Position numbers and translations under genes: made by a program | Notes under the pieces: model-generated | The model's database searches: none | What the model was told of the DNA's origin: nothing | Seen by the model: the letters and a program-made list of their open reading frames with translations, nothing else | Assembly (NCBI GenBank): GCA_017545865.1 | Contig: JAFWXO010000006.1 | Coordinates: 1-35,930, forward strand | DNA: 35,930 bases | Direction of reading: 5' to 3' | Origin: Clostridia bacterium | GTDB lineage: Bacteria > Bacillota > Clostridia > Christensenellales > Borkfalkiaceae | Shown here: one piece after another, positions 16,741 through 25,118 of the stretch | Layout of the letters: every line of letters begins with the position of its first letter | Numbering within the stretch: the first letter of the stretch is position 1

Positions 16741-17022
16741 TTACGCTTTAGTAATCAATCTTCTGATAACGCCGTCGGAAATACCTGCAATTCTCTTAAG
16801 TTCAGCAACAGCAGAAGTTGCAGCCTCAAAAGTCATAAGCACGTAGAAACCTTCAGTCTTGTAGTTGATAGGGTATGCGAGTTTTTTAACTCCCCACTTG
16901 TCAACTTTCAATACGTTACCACCACAGTCTTTAACTACTGATTCGAATTTAGCAATGATCGCGTCTTTTTCTTCATCAGTTAAAGTTGCGGTAAGAATGT
17001 AGAGCATTTCGTACTTTCTCAT
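16741..17022 (-). CDS. rpsF: 30S ribosomal protein S6
   Basis: 93 residues, MRKYEMLYILTATLTDEEKDAI ... GVKKLAYPI ... GFYVLMTFEA, the full ferredoxin-like S6 fold. The start is the ATG at 17022, preceded by a strong AGGAGG; the longer frame runs into the leader. First gene of the operon. Confidence 0.98.
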   Translation of the reverse strand: MRKYEMLYILTATLTDEEKDAIIAKFESVVKDCGGNVLKVDKWGVKKLAYPINYKTEGFYVLMTFEAATSAVAELKRIAGISDGVIRRLITKA

Positions 17023-17046
17023 ATTTTTAACCTCCTGGACATAGTG

Positions 17047-17068
17047 GAATACGGTTGACCTCGTATTC
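17047..17068 (-). promoter_or_regulatory. rpsF leader hairpin, candidate S6:S18 autoregulatory site
   Basis: In the leader, between promoter and Shine-Dalgarno, the minus strand folds GAATACG (17068-17062) / CGTATTC (17053-17047) with loop AGGTCAAC, so a CCG lies at the loop/stem edge. S6:S18-binding leaders of rpsF operons carry a CCG in a hairpin that mimics the 16S site. The match is suggestive only. Confidence 0.5.
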
Positions 17069-17095
17069 AAGGTTTGGCTCATAAAGAGCGATATA

Positions 17096-17124
17096 ATTAT
17101 ATAATACTTTTTAAGCCTTGTCAA
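17096..17124 (-). promoter_or_regulatory. rpsF-ssb-rpsR promoter
   Basis: Minus strand: TTGACA (17124-17119), 17-nt spacer, TATAAT (17101-17096). Predicted start near 17089, giving a leader of about 67 nt. Confidence 0.85.
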
Positions 17125-17158
17125 CTTTTTGTTTTAACTATTTTAACTTGTGGTAAAC

Positions 17159-17797
17159 TTACTCTTTAACCACATTATTTTGGGCTAAATACTCTTTTAC
17201 CGTTAAACCGCCGAGGAAAAACACTTCTTTTTTTAATACCGTTGGATGATCGCCACCGTAAACGGATAAGAGTTTATTCACCAAATAGTCTGGGCGGAGC
17301 GTAACGTTGCCAAATTTTAGTTCGGCGTATAACGTATCCCCTTCAAAATACAAGTTTTTTATTCTATCGCGAACTATTTTTTCTTGCCCCGCGCGGTTAT
17401 CAAACACGGAAAACTCGGCGTTTGATAAAACTTCACGAACGTCAAAAACGTTTAAGCCCTTTATTTCATAAAGAGCGCTCGTTATATCGCCTGCAACGTT
17501 CACTTTCTTATTAACTTTATAGGCTTCTTTTCCCCTAATACCTTTCGGGCTACAAGCGTTGAAAAGCTCTAAAAAATCATCGCCGTCGTAAGGCGTGTCA
17601 AAAAGGCAATATTCGCTCTCGCTTTTAAGCCCAAGCGCAATCGGCGAACTCAAATATAAAAGAACGTGCGGATTAAAGCCCTGAGAATAATTTATGGGAA
17701 TATCCATACGCCTAACGGTCTTAGTAAAATGCCTAAGAGTATCAAGGTGCGGAATAAATTCCGCGCCGTTTAATTTTGAATATTTAAGTAGTATCAT
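17159..17797 (-). CDS. DUF2344 / TIGR03936 radical-SAM-linked protein
   Basis: 212 residues. LKYSKLNGAEFIPHLDTLRHF and RRMDIPINYSQGFNPHVLLYL-like blocks are typical of the DUF2344 family, which is almost always next to, or fused to, the TIGR03960 radical SAM protein. The pair is thought to act on RNA or a ribosomal target, but this is not established. The start overlaps the upstream gene by ATGA, so it is coupled. No terminator separates it from the rpsF promoter. Confidence 0.9.
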   Translation of the reverse strand: MILLKYSKLNGAEFIPHLDTLRHFTKTVRRMDIPINYSQGFNPHVLLYLSSPIALGLKSESEYCLFDTPYDGDDFLELFNACSPKGIRGKEAYKVNKKVNVAGDITSALYEIKGLNVFDVREVLSNAEFSVFDNRAGQEKIVRDRIKNLYFEGDTLYAELKFGNVTLRPDYLVNKLLSVYGGDHPTVLKKEVFFLGGLTVKEYLAQNNVVKE

Positions 17798-19911
17798 AAT
17801 TTACCAAAATAATCTTTCAACCTTTGAAGGTTTAAAAGTTTTTCTTTTAAATTTCTAACGTTATAAAAGTAGTGGTTTGACGCTTCGTAACCTAACGCTG
17901 CGTCCTTTATCACTTCGCCGATAAGCAAATAAACGTCCTTTTCACTTTCGCTAAGAACGGCTAAGATTTCCGACTTGTACTTTGACGGCTGTCTTTTATA
18001 AAAAGAGTAAAGCGTTTGATGATAGTCCGCCCTAAAGTGAAGATAGGCAACTAAAGCGTAGGACTTAACCTTTTCAAGCAAATCGTCGCCGTCAATTTTT
18101 TCAAGCAGATCTAACCCTTCCTTCCACTTTTCTGTCATGCTTTTATAAGCGGACGTATACTGCTCGTAACTATACGGCCATATCCACTGTTCGTACTTAT
18201 CAAAGGAGTTGCCAACCATAAAGCCACCCCTATCTTCGTACTCAACGCCCCACATATTTCCATAACCAAGGTTTTTAGGCGAATAATAGAGCGGGCTACA
18301 CGCATAAGGAAACTCTTTGAACGCATCGCAAAGGGCAATAACCGCCCTATGAACTGTTTTTGCGTTATCGCCAAAGGTATCTTCATACCATTTTTCAAGT
18401 GAAACACCGCTTGAAAAAGCGCTTGCCATTTGCAAAGATAACGAAGGGTATCCGCCAAGCGTCCAACTAAGCATATAGTTTTCAACGCCGATATCTTTAA
18501 GGTTTTTTAAATGCTCGTAAACTAAATCGTAGGTTGGAAGGCTTGGCACGGCGGAAATCTCCCAACTGTTATTCACTTGAATTTTAGCGTAAGTTTTTCT
18601 GCCTTTACTCTTAGCGTAAAGCAAAAGTTCTTTACTCGTTTGGCTAGGACCTACGTTTGAAATGGAATACTCTGGAATTTTAGTTTTGACGCCCTGCTTT
18701 TCAATCTCCATTTCAAGTTCGCTAACCAAAATTATTGAAACGCTTTCGTCAAGCATATCTATCGCGCGCTTTTTGTCTTCCATTGAAAAGCCAAGCTTTT
18801 CAACCCACGCCCAAAGATTTGCAAGAATTTTAGCGCTACTACCGCTATCTTTTATTGCTTTTGCTATAATATTGTTGATTAAAACGGGGTATTCGCAAGG
18901 TGAAACGTTTAAGCAGTTTTTACAATTCGTTTTTCCCCTTGACCAGCAGTGAGTTAAATTTTCACTCATCGTGATAGTGATAATTCCACCAAGCCCGCTA
19001 ACGCTACTAACTAAATCGTAAACGGCGTTATACAAATAATCTCTTACCGCTTGGCTCGTTAAACAAAGCGCAACTTCGCTACCGTCAACGTGCCCTTTAA
19101 TTTCTTCATTTTTTAATTCGCTTAATAAAAGACCGCGCGGTTCGTTAAAGTATAAATATACTTTAATTCCAAACCTTTCGCACCTTTTTATAAGGTTACT
19201 AAGTTCTTCACGCCTTTTTTCGTAACCCGCCGATAACCTTTCGCAAAAAGGATAGGGCGAAAGTTCGGAAAGAACGGTGTGAATCCAAATTCCGTTAACG
19301 CCAACTTGCTGGTACTGGCTTAACAACTCGTTGCTTAAATACTCGTTGCTATCCATTGAAAACACGTCGCCACACGGGGTTAAATACCCGTAAATAATCT
19401 TATCGCACCCGTTTGACGAATAGGTTTTACTACTTAAAGGATTGTTTGAGAAAAAGTTGAAAGGCTTGCCTTCGCTACTTCCAAGTTCCAGCATAAATTT
19501 ACAAACCTTTTCTGTTTCAACTATCTCGCTTTCGCTAAGCGGAGAATAGGTTATTTTATCGCACTCAGGCTTAAATCTACCAAGTTTTACGCACAAAAAG
19601 TCTTCTTCTTTGAGAAGATATTCCATTTTTTCTCTCGTGATTGATAAAAGGGTGCAAATATCGTCTAAATCGAGCAAGTACCAGTTGTTTCTAATAATCG
19701 TGATATACCCCGATTTTTCCCACTCCGAGTTATATTCAACGCTTGAAAGCCCGAGTCTTTTAGCTTCGGTTTCTACAACGCTTTTCTCGGTTGAAAGAAC
19801 TTTTGCTATTTTTTCCGTTGGAACGAAACCGTAATTTCTAAAAATAACCGCCTGCCACTTAGTTGGAAAGTTGAGCATCGGCTCAACCACTTTTTTAATT
19901 TCAGGATACAT
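17794..19911 (-). CDS. Putative TIM-barrel glycoside-hydrolase-like protein
   Basis: 705 residues, family not identified with certainty. The N-terminal ~130 residues are helical with an HTH-like stretch (PTEKIAKVLSTEKSVVETEA). From ~165 on the sequence looks like a GH20/DUF4838-type barrel: GVNGIWIHTVLSEL, then ERFGIKVYLYFNEPRG, GGIITITMSENLTHCWSRGK with a CKNCLNVSPC cluster, ANLWAWV, and NYMLSWTLGGYPSLS. It has no signal peptide, so it would act in the cytoplasm. Good Shine-Dalgarno (GGGGAG) before the ATG at 19911. It sits between the radical SAM gene and DUF2344, which is unexpected. Function not assigned. Confidence 0.7.
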   Translation of the reverse strand: MYPEIKKVVEPMLNFPTKWQAVIFRNYGFVPTEKIAKVLSTEKSVVETEAKRLGLSSVEYNSEWEKSGYITIIRNNWYLLDLDDICTLLSITREKMEYLLKEEDFLCVKLGRFKPECDKITYSPLSESEIVETEKVCKFMLELGSSEGKPFNFFSNNPLSSKTYSSNGCDKIIYGYLTPCGDVFSMDSNEYLSNELLSQYQQVGVNGIWIHTVLSELSPYPFCERLSAGYEKRREELSNLIKRCERFGIKVYLYFNEPRGLLLSELKNEEIKGHVDGSEVALCLTSQAVRDYLYNAVYDLVSSVSGLGGIITITMSENLTHCWSRGKTNCKNCLNVSPCEYPVLINNIIAKAIKDSGSSAKILANLWAWVEKLGFSMEDKKRAIDMLDESVSIILVSELEMEIEKQGVKTKIPEYSISNVGPSQTSKELLLYAKSKGRKTYAKIQVNNSWEISAVPSLPTYDLVYEHLKNLKDIGVENYMLSWTLGGYPSLSLQMASAFSSGVSLEKWYEDTFGDNAKTVHRAVIALCDAFKEFPYACSPLYYSPKNLGYGNMWGVEYEDRGGFMVGNSFDKYEQWIWPYSYEQYTSAYKSMTEKWKEGLDLLEKIDGDDLLEKVKSYALVAYLHFRADYHQTLYSFYKRQPSKYKSEILAVLSESEKDVYLLIGEVIKDAALGYEASNHYFYNVRNLKEKLLNLQRLKDYFGKL

Positions 19912-19913
19912 AG

Positions 19914-20204
19914 TTAAACTCCCCTTTTAACGATTGGACAATCACTTTGCAAACCGCACGCCTTGCAACCCGTTTGGCAACCGCCGGTTACTTCCCCTTG
20001 ATAAGCGCGCCCCTTTTCTTTAAGCAAGAATTTCTTTGAAACGCCAACGTTGATAAACTCCCATGCAAGAATTGAATTCTCGTCAATTTTCGCCTTATAG
20101 GTTTGTTTTTCAACGTTTTCTTCAATAAACGCGCTATCCCAGTTTTCACGAGATAAGAACTCGCCCCAACTGTCGAACTTACTTCCTTTAAGGTAAGCGT
20201 TCAA
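19914..20204 (-). CDS. C-terminal part of TIGR03960 radical SAM protein, separate frame
   Basis: About 96 residues, AYLKGSKFDSWGEFLSREN... then WEFINVGVSKKFLLKEK and a Cys-rich end (GGCQTGCKACGL). This is the normal C terminus of TIGR03960 proteins, which in relatives is continuous with the upstream gene. Here it opens in the -1 frame. Only a TTG (20204) could start it, overlapping the upstream TGA as TTGA. Either it is reached by -1 frameshifting or reinitiation, or the gene is broken. Confidence 0.8.
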   Translation of the reverse strand: MNAYLKGSKFDSWGEFLSRENWDSAFIEENVEKQTYKAKIDENSILAWEFINVGVSKKFLLKEKGRAYQGEVTGGCQTGCKACGLQSDCPIVKRGV

Positions 20205-21694
20205 GATAACTTTCGCAACTTTCTATCACCGCGCGCAAGCACCGTTTCAAGTTCAGAAGTAAAATAATCGTTCCAACTAACGGTAACGCCTTTTGCAAAA
20301 AGGTGCTTTCTAACTTGTTCAAGCCTTTCTTGAACTAACGATTGAGAAGCAAATTCTTCCCATTGAAAAGGAGTGAAAGGCTTTGGAATAAAGGTTGACA
20401 AGCTAACGTTAATTCTAAGCCCGCGAAGGCGTTTTGGGTTCTCGGCGTAAACGCTCTTTATAGTTTCGATAACACGCCTAATGCCGATAATATCTTCTTC
20501 AGTTTCGGTGGGTAGCCCCATCATAAAGTAAAGTTTTATAAGCGAATAGCCAAGTTTGAAAGCCTTTTCCGCTCCGCTTTTAATATCTTCATCTGAAATA
20601 TCTTTGTTGATAACGTTTCTAAGCCTTTGAGTGCCCGCTTCGGGAGCGAAAGTAAGGCTGTTTTTTCTCGCTTCTTGCGCGTAGAACTCGTCAAAAGTGT
20701 CAATTCTAAGCGACGGGAGAGAAACTTTGGTGTAAGACGGCAAGTTTTCTTTAAGCGAAGTAAGTAGCGGTTTTAAATTACTATAATCGCTCGTTGATAA
20801 ACTGTTAATAGAAAGAGTGTCAAAACCCGTTGAGCGAATTAAAGAACAAGCCTGCTCGGTTAAGGTTTTAACGCTCTTGCTTCTAACGGGGCGGTAAATA
20901 AACCCCGCTTGACAAAACCTACAACCGCGATAGCATCCGCGCATAACTTCAATAACCGCTCTATCGTGCACCGCTTCAATATTGCCAACCGTTTGAGTTC
21001 TTGGGAAAACTGCGTTTTCTAAATCTAAGCAAATTGCCTTTTCAACTTTCTTTCCTTCAAAGCCGATAATTTTACCATTTTCGTCATAAACGGGGTACGT
21101 TAGCGACGGAACGTAAACGCCCTTTATCTCAGTTGCTTTTTGTAAAAATTCCGCCCTATTGCTAACTTTTAACTTAAGCTTAGCAAGTTCGCGCATACTG
21201 TCTTCCCCGTCGCCGATAACGAACAAATCAAAAAAGTCCGCCACGGGTTCTGGGTTAACGGCGCAAGGCCCACCGCCTTGAATAATGGGATCGTTTTCAC
21301 CCCTATCTTTTGCAAGAAGGGGAATACCAGCCAAGTCAAGCATATATAAAACGGTGGTGTAAGAAAGTTCGTATTGAAGGGAAAAACCCACCATATCAAA
21401 CTCTTTAAGCGGTATTCTTAACCCTAAAGAATAAAGCGGGATATTATTCTCCTTTAACGCGCTACCAAAATCAGGCCAAGGCGCAAAACACCTATCCGCC
21501 ATAGCCCCGTCAACGCGGTTGATAACTTCTTGCACGATACGAATTCCAAGGTTGCTCATAGCAACTTCATAAACGTCAGGAAAGCAAATGCAGTAGTTAA
21601 ATTTTTCTTTTTTAATAGTTGGCTCGCCACACTCACCGCCGATATATCTCGACGGGCGTTCAACAGTCAACAAAATTTCGTCTAAAGTTTTCAT
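20201..21694 (-). CDS. TIGR03960 radical SAM protein (N-terminal and core domains)
   Basis: 497 residues. A B12-binding-like N-terminal domain (YCICFPDVYEVAMSNLGIRI) is followed by the radical SAM core with EVMRGCYRGCRFCQAGF (C254, C258, C261 for the 4Fe-4S cluster) and FAPEAGTQRLR. The reaction is not known; the family pairs with DUF2344 downstream. The frame ends at LARGDRKLRKLS, about 100 residues short of the family length; the missing part follows in another frame at 19914-20204. The start ATG at 21694 is 7 nt past a -10 box with no Shine-Dalgarno, so the mRNA should be leaderless. Confidence 0.93.
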   Translation of the reverse strand: MKTLDEILLTVERPSRYIGGECGEPTIKKEKFNYCICFPDVYEVAMSNLGIRIVQEVINRVDGAMADRCFAPWPDFGSALKENNIPLYSLGLRIPLKEFDMVGFSLQYELSYTTVLYMLDLAGIPLLAKDRGENDPIIQGGGPCAVNPEPVADFFDLFVIGDGEDSMRELAKLKLKVSNRAEFLQKATEIKGVYVPSLTYPVYDENGKIIGFEGKKVEKAICLDLENAVFPRTQTVGNIEAVHDRAVIEVMRGCYRGCRFCQAGFIYRPVRSKSVKTLTEQACSLIRSTGFDTLSINSLSTSDYSNLKPLLTSLKENLPSYTKVSLPSLRIDTFDEFYAQEARKNSLTFAPEAGTQRLRNVINKDISDEDIKSGAEKAFKLGYSLIKLYFMMGLPTETEEDIIGIRRVIETIKSVYAENPKRLRGLRINVSLSTFIPKPFTPFQWEEFASQSLVQERLEQVRKHLFAKGVTVSWNDYFTSELETVLARGDRKLRKLS

Positions 21695-21700
21695 ACGCTT

Positions 21701-21729
21701 ATTTTACCATATAAAGATTTATTTTTCAA
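21701..21729 (-). promoter_or_regulatory. Radical SAM operon promoter, leaderless
   Basis: Minus strand: TTGAAA (21729-21724), 17-nt spacer, TAAAAT (21706-21701); ATG at 21694. Confidence 0.7.
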
Positions 21730-21744
21730 CTTTAAATTTAAACA

Positions 21745-21775
21745 AAAAACGGCAATTACTTGCCGTTTTTTATTT
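21745..21775. terminator. Terminator of the AraC regulator
   Basis: Stem AAAAACGGCAA / TTGCCGTTTTT with loop TTAC; T-runs on both strands. Confidence 0.85.
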
Positions 21776-21790
21776 TTTATAGAAGTATAC

Positions 21791-22582
21791 TTAATTTTTA
21801 TTAGTTTTGCTTGCTTTTACAAAGTTTAAAGGGCTCATGCCAACGTGCTTTTTGAAAAACCTACTAAAATACGCAACGTCGGCAAATCCTAAGATTTCCG
21901 AAATTTCGCTTATGGTTATTTCTTCAAGTTTTAGCAAAACTTTTGCCTTTTCAACGACCAACCCGTCCCTATACTGCAAAGGAGTCATACCGAATTGCTT
22001 GTTAAATAAATTATAAAACTGCGAAGTGCTTAAAAAACAAAGTTTTGCAAGGTGATTGCAATCAAGCGGTTCGGCAAAATGCTCGGCAATATACACGCCC
22101 GCCGAATAAATTTTGCTCTTTTTATCCGATTGATTATCTTGCCTTAACTTCTCAAACAAGAAAAGGAGTTTTTGCATCTTTAACAAATTATCGCTTGAGT
22201 ATAAACACAAATTTTCAAGTTGGCTTAACGCTTCTATACACTCGTTTCCAAACGTATCGGTAATCTTGAGCGGTTTATTAGAAAATAATACAATCTCTCC
22301 CTTTACTTTCACCGTGAAGTCAAGCCTAAAAAACTCAACGTCGTCAGAAACCACTTTTAAAGTGTGCTTAGAGTCATAAGGAAGGTATACAACCGAGCCG
22401 GGCGTGAAAGTTATTTTTTCATCGTAATATTCGTAAACACCCTCCCCTTTTATACAAAACAAAAAACCGTTACATAATCTTTTCTTGACGTTTAAATAAC
22501 GGTAAACGGGCTTTTGGCGGATTAAGTTTATTCCCGATAGGGAAAACTCGTGTTTACTCAATTCTTTTAGTGGAATTATCAT
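21791..22582 (-). CDS. AraC-family transcriptional regulator
   Basis: 263 residues. The N-terminal ~150 form a cupin-like sensing domain (ITFTPGSVVYLPYDSKHTL). The C-terminal ~100 hold the double AraC helix-turn-helix: CNHLAKLCFLSTSQFYNLFNKQFGMTPLQY and ISEISEILGFADVAYFSRFFKKHVGMSPLNF. Such proteins usually activate sugar-use genes. It is divergent from the esterase gene at 22716, the likely target. Start ATG at 22582 with GAGGT upstream. Confidence 0.93.
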   Translation of the reverse strand: MIIPLKELSKHEFSLSGINLIRQKPVYRYLNVKKRLCNGFLFCIKGEGVYEYYDEKITFTPGSVVYLPYDSKHTLKVVSDDVEFFRLDFTVKVKGEIVLFSNKPLKITDTFGNECIEALSQLENLCLYSSDNLLKMQKLLFLFEKLRQDNQSDKKSKIYSAGVYIAEHFAEPLDCNHLAKLCFLSTSQFYNLFNKQFGMTPLQYRDGLVVEKAKVLLKLEEITISEISEILGFADVAYFSRFFKKHVGMSPLNFVKASKTNKN

Positions 22583-22598
22583 AACTTACCTCGCGATA

Positions 22599-22628
22599 AG
22601 TATACATCTTTTAATTTTTATTTGTCAA
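22599..22628 (-). promoter_or_regulatory. AraC gene promoter
   Basis: Minus strand: TTGACA (22628-22623), 18-nt spacer, TATACT (22604-22599). Confidence 0.7.
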
Positions 22629-22669
22629 GAAAATCGGAAGATTGTCCAAGTAATTAAGAAAAATGCACA

Positions 22670-22698
22670 TTAACTTTAAAGCCCGTTTGTGCTATGCT
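22670..22698 (+). promoter_or_regulatory. Esterase gene promoter
   Basis: TTAACT (22670-22675), 17-nt spacer, TATGCT (22693-22698). The -35 is poor, as expected for an activator-dependent promoter. Confidence 0.55.
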
Positions 22699-22715
22699 AA
22701 AACAAGGAGAGCCTT

Positions 22716-23954
22716 ATGAATAACGATTCTTTATGCATAATGCAAATTTTTGACGAGTATGAAAAGAGATTTGCAAAGGCTAAATTTGACAAAAAATTCA
22801 TTTTGCCAACCGATTTAAGCCAAAAGCAAAAGATTTTAGACGGCGTTTACAAAATGCTTTGTTTTAGCGATGCTCTCGTTCCCACCGTTTCCAACTCTAA
22901 AATAGAAAAACAAAGAGATTTAGGCGATTACGTTGAATATCAAGTAACGTACGAAACTTGGAAAAACGTTTTTGGCTCTGCAACGGTTATGATTCCTAAA
23001 AATAATAAACCCGTCCCCGTAACGTTTATTCTTTGCGGGCACGGCAAGAAAGGAAGATTGACCGAATCTTACGCGCTTATGGCTCACAGGCTTGCAAAAT
23101 GCGGAACTGCAGTTATCGTTCCAGATAACATCGGGCAAGGCGATAGAGAGTTTATGGGGCACTGGAACGTGGTGTCGCCTTTTAACGCGGGGCTCAACCT
23201 TCAAGGGCTTATCGTTGCCGAAACGCTTGCTTTAATTAAAGCGGTAAAAAGCCACCCTAAGTTTGACGGCGAAAATATGTGCGCTTTAGGTAACTCCGGC
23301 GGTGGAACGCTTACGATGTTTTTAACGGCGCTTGCGCCCGAACTTAAAGCCGTAGCGTCAAGCGGTTATCCAAGTGAGTTTGAAGGGCTTTTATCTAAAG
23401 AAAAAACTCATTGCGCGTGCAATTTACTTAAAGGTTGCGTTTGCGGGCCTGAAATGTGGGAAATTTTTTCCCTATTCGCGCCAAAACCCCTTCTTCTCTC
23501 TCAAGGATGTTACGACACTTTGATTCCGTTAGAATTAGCAAAAAGAAACGCAAGAAAGGTAAGCCAAGTTTACACATCTATCGGCGCTCAGCAAAACTTT
23601 AAGTTTGAAATCACCGCTACAAAACATCCTTGGGCGGAAGAAGATAGAATTTTAATTTCAAACTTCTTGTTAAAAGTTCTCGGTCTTAAGCCTTGCGACG
23701 AAATTGACGAGCAAGCGATTATCGATATACTTGATGACTGTAGCGTTAAATTACCCGAAAACGCCATCGGCGTTGACGAACTCGTGTTTAACCTTACGGG
23801 CGTTAAAACCCCAAAAGATATAAAGTTGCAAGATATTATTCACCCAACTTTCAACGGTGAAAAAATTGACGCTTCTACAATAGATATAAACTTTAATAAT
23901 GACGACGTTTTGAGAATTTTTGCTCAAATGGAATATTCTTTAAAGACTGTTTAG
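22716..23954 (+). CDS. Alpha/beta hydrolase, acetyl-xylan-esterase-like
   Basis: 412 residues. FILCGHGKKGR gives the oxyanion loop; GNSGGGT is the nucleophile elbow (Ser); SQGCYDTLIP is the likely acid; TKHPW holds the likely His. The fold and order match large cytosolic Abhydrolase_7 / AXE1-type esterases that remove acyl groups from carbohydrates; the true substrate is unknown. There is no signal peptide. Residues ~325-412 are an extra C-terminal extension of unknown role. Shine-Dalgarno AAGGAGAG before the ATG at 22716. Divergent from an AraC regulator, so sugar-inducible expression is likely (inference). Confidence 0.85.
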   Translation: MNNDSLCIMQIFDEYEKRFAKAKFDKKFILPTDLSQKQKILDGVYKMLCFSDALVPTVSNSKIEKQRDLGDYVEYQVTYETWKNVFGSATVMIPKNNKPVPVTFILCGHGKKGRLTESYALMAHRLAKCGTAVIVPDNIGQGDREFMGHWNVVSPFNAGLNLQGLIVAETLALIKAVKSHPKFDGENMCALGNSGGGTLTMFLTALAPELKAVASSGYPSEFEGLLSKEKTHCACNLLKGCVCGPEMWEIFSLFAPKPLLLSQGCYDTLIPLELAKRNARKVSQVYTSIGAQQNFKFEITATKHPWAEEDRILISNFLLKVLGLKPCDEIDEQAIIDILDDCSVKLPENAIGVDELVFNLTGVKTPKDIKLQDIIHPTFNGEKIDASTIDINFNNDDVLRIFAQMEYSLKTV

Positions 23955-23962
23955 TCTTTTTT
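23941..23962 (+). terminator. Terminator of the esterase gene
   Basis: AAAGAC / GTCTTT around the stop codon, followed by TTTTTT. Confidence 0.65.
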
Positions 23963-24008
23963 ATCAAACACGAACACACTATTAGGTAATAACCTTAGAA
24001 AAATCAAT

Positions 24009-24050
24009 ATAATTCAGGGGGCGTGGCAAATGCTATGCCCCCTGAATTAT
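24009..24050. repeat. Strong 14-bp perfect hairpin without T-run
   Basis: ATAATTCAGGGGGC (24009-24022) and GCCCCCTGAATTAT (24037-24050) flank a 14-nt loop. It is G+C-rich in an A+T-rich gap and lies between two ordinary terminators. No T-run follows. Confidence 0.8.
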
Positions 24051-24060
24051 TTCAATAAAA

Positions 24061-24087
24061 AACCCTTTCAATTTTGAAAGGGTTTTA
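24061..24087. terminator. Terminator of the oxidoreductase operon
   Basis: AACCCTTTCA / TGAAAGGGTT with loop ATTT; A- and T-rich flanks, bidirectional. Confidence 0.8.
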
Positions 24088-24101
24088 AATATTGTTTAGT
24101 T

Positions 24102-25112
24102 TTAAACGTTTTTAGAAGATTTGTAAATTTCTTCAATAATCTTTACTGCCTTTTTGCCTTCGCACGCATCAACAACAAGCTCATTTTCGCCGTTGATTGC
24201 GCCTATCAAGTTTTCAATTTGACGTTTGTGAAGTTCGCTATCAATATTAGTTGAATCACTTGCCGCGCTAACTTTTTCAAGGTTTTCAATCTTTTTCTCA
24301 ACGCCGTCTATCATTATCTTTTCAACAACGTTTTCCGATAAGATAACGTAACCCTTATCGCCGAAAATTGAAATCTTTCTTTCAAAACCGGGAACAACGC
24401 AAGTTGAAGCGGTTATAACGCCAAGCGCGCCGCTATTAAATTCCACGGTTGCAACTGCCGTATCTTCAACTTCAATATTGTGAGATAAAGTTGCAATTTT
24501 ACCAGTCACACGCTTAACGTCACCTGCAACGTATTCAAGCAAGTCAACCCCGTGAATACCTTGATTCATCAACGCTCCGCCACCGTCAAATTTAAGCGTG
24601 CCTTTCCAAGAACACGAACTATAATACTTTGGTGAACGATAGTAAAGCATATCGAGTTTACACAAAGTAATCTTGCCAAACGCCCCGTTTTCAATTAGAT
24701 TTTTAACCTTTACAATATCACTTGAAAACCTAAGTTGAGAAATTACCGTAACGAGTTTTTTAGCCTTTTTAGAAGCCTTGATAACAAGGTCGGCGTCTTT
24801 TGTGGATAAAGCCATCGGCTTTTCAAGAACAACGTGTTTACCTGCCTTTAACGCATCGATAGCGTTTGGCGCGTGGAAACAACTCGGGGTGCAAATGCAC
24901 ACAACGTCAATATCGCTTGAAAGCATGGCTTGATAGTCGTTAAACGCCTTAACGGCTCGTTTTTCGGCAAAACTTTCAGCAAAACTAAAGTTGTTATCGG
25001 CAACGCCAACGAGCTCAGCATTTGGAATACGGCTTATAGCTTCCGCATGCACGTTCGCTATCATACCGCATCCAAGTATACCGAATTTTATTTTGCGATT
25101 AGTAGTATTCAT
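24102..25112 (-). CDS. Gfo/Idh/MocA family NAD(P)-dependent oxidoreductase
   Basis: 336 residues. N-terminal Rossmann fold with FGILGCGMIANVHAEAI, then the family EKPMALS block, with a C-terminal sheet domain (GGGALMNQGIHGVDLLEYV). It oxidises or reduces a sugar, inositol or related polyol with NAD(P). Last gene of the operon, 6 nt after the aminotransferase; the Shine-Dalgarno is weak, so coupling is likely. Confidence 0.94.
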   Translation of the reverse strand: MNTTNRKIKFGILGCGMIANVHAEAISRIPNAELVGVADNNFSFAESFAEKRAVKAFNDYQAMLSSDIDVVCICTPSCFHAPNAIDALKAGKHVVLEKPMALSTKDADLVIKASKKAKKLVTVISQLRFSSDIVKVKNLIENGAFGKITLCKLDMLYYRSPKYYSSCSWKGTLKFDGGGALMNQGIHGVDLLEYVAGDVKRVTGKIATLSHNIEVEDTAVATVEFNSGALGVITASTCVVPGFERKISIFGDKGYVILSENVVEKIMIDGVEKKIENLEKVSAASDSTNIDSELHKRQIENLIGAINGENELVVDACEGKKAVKIIEEIYKSSKNV

Positions 25113-25118
25113 AAAGGT

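Noticed and set aside
22640-22700. Inverted-repeat operator for the AraC protein between the divergent genes
   Set aside because: No convincing repeated half-site could be found by eye in the interval.
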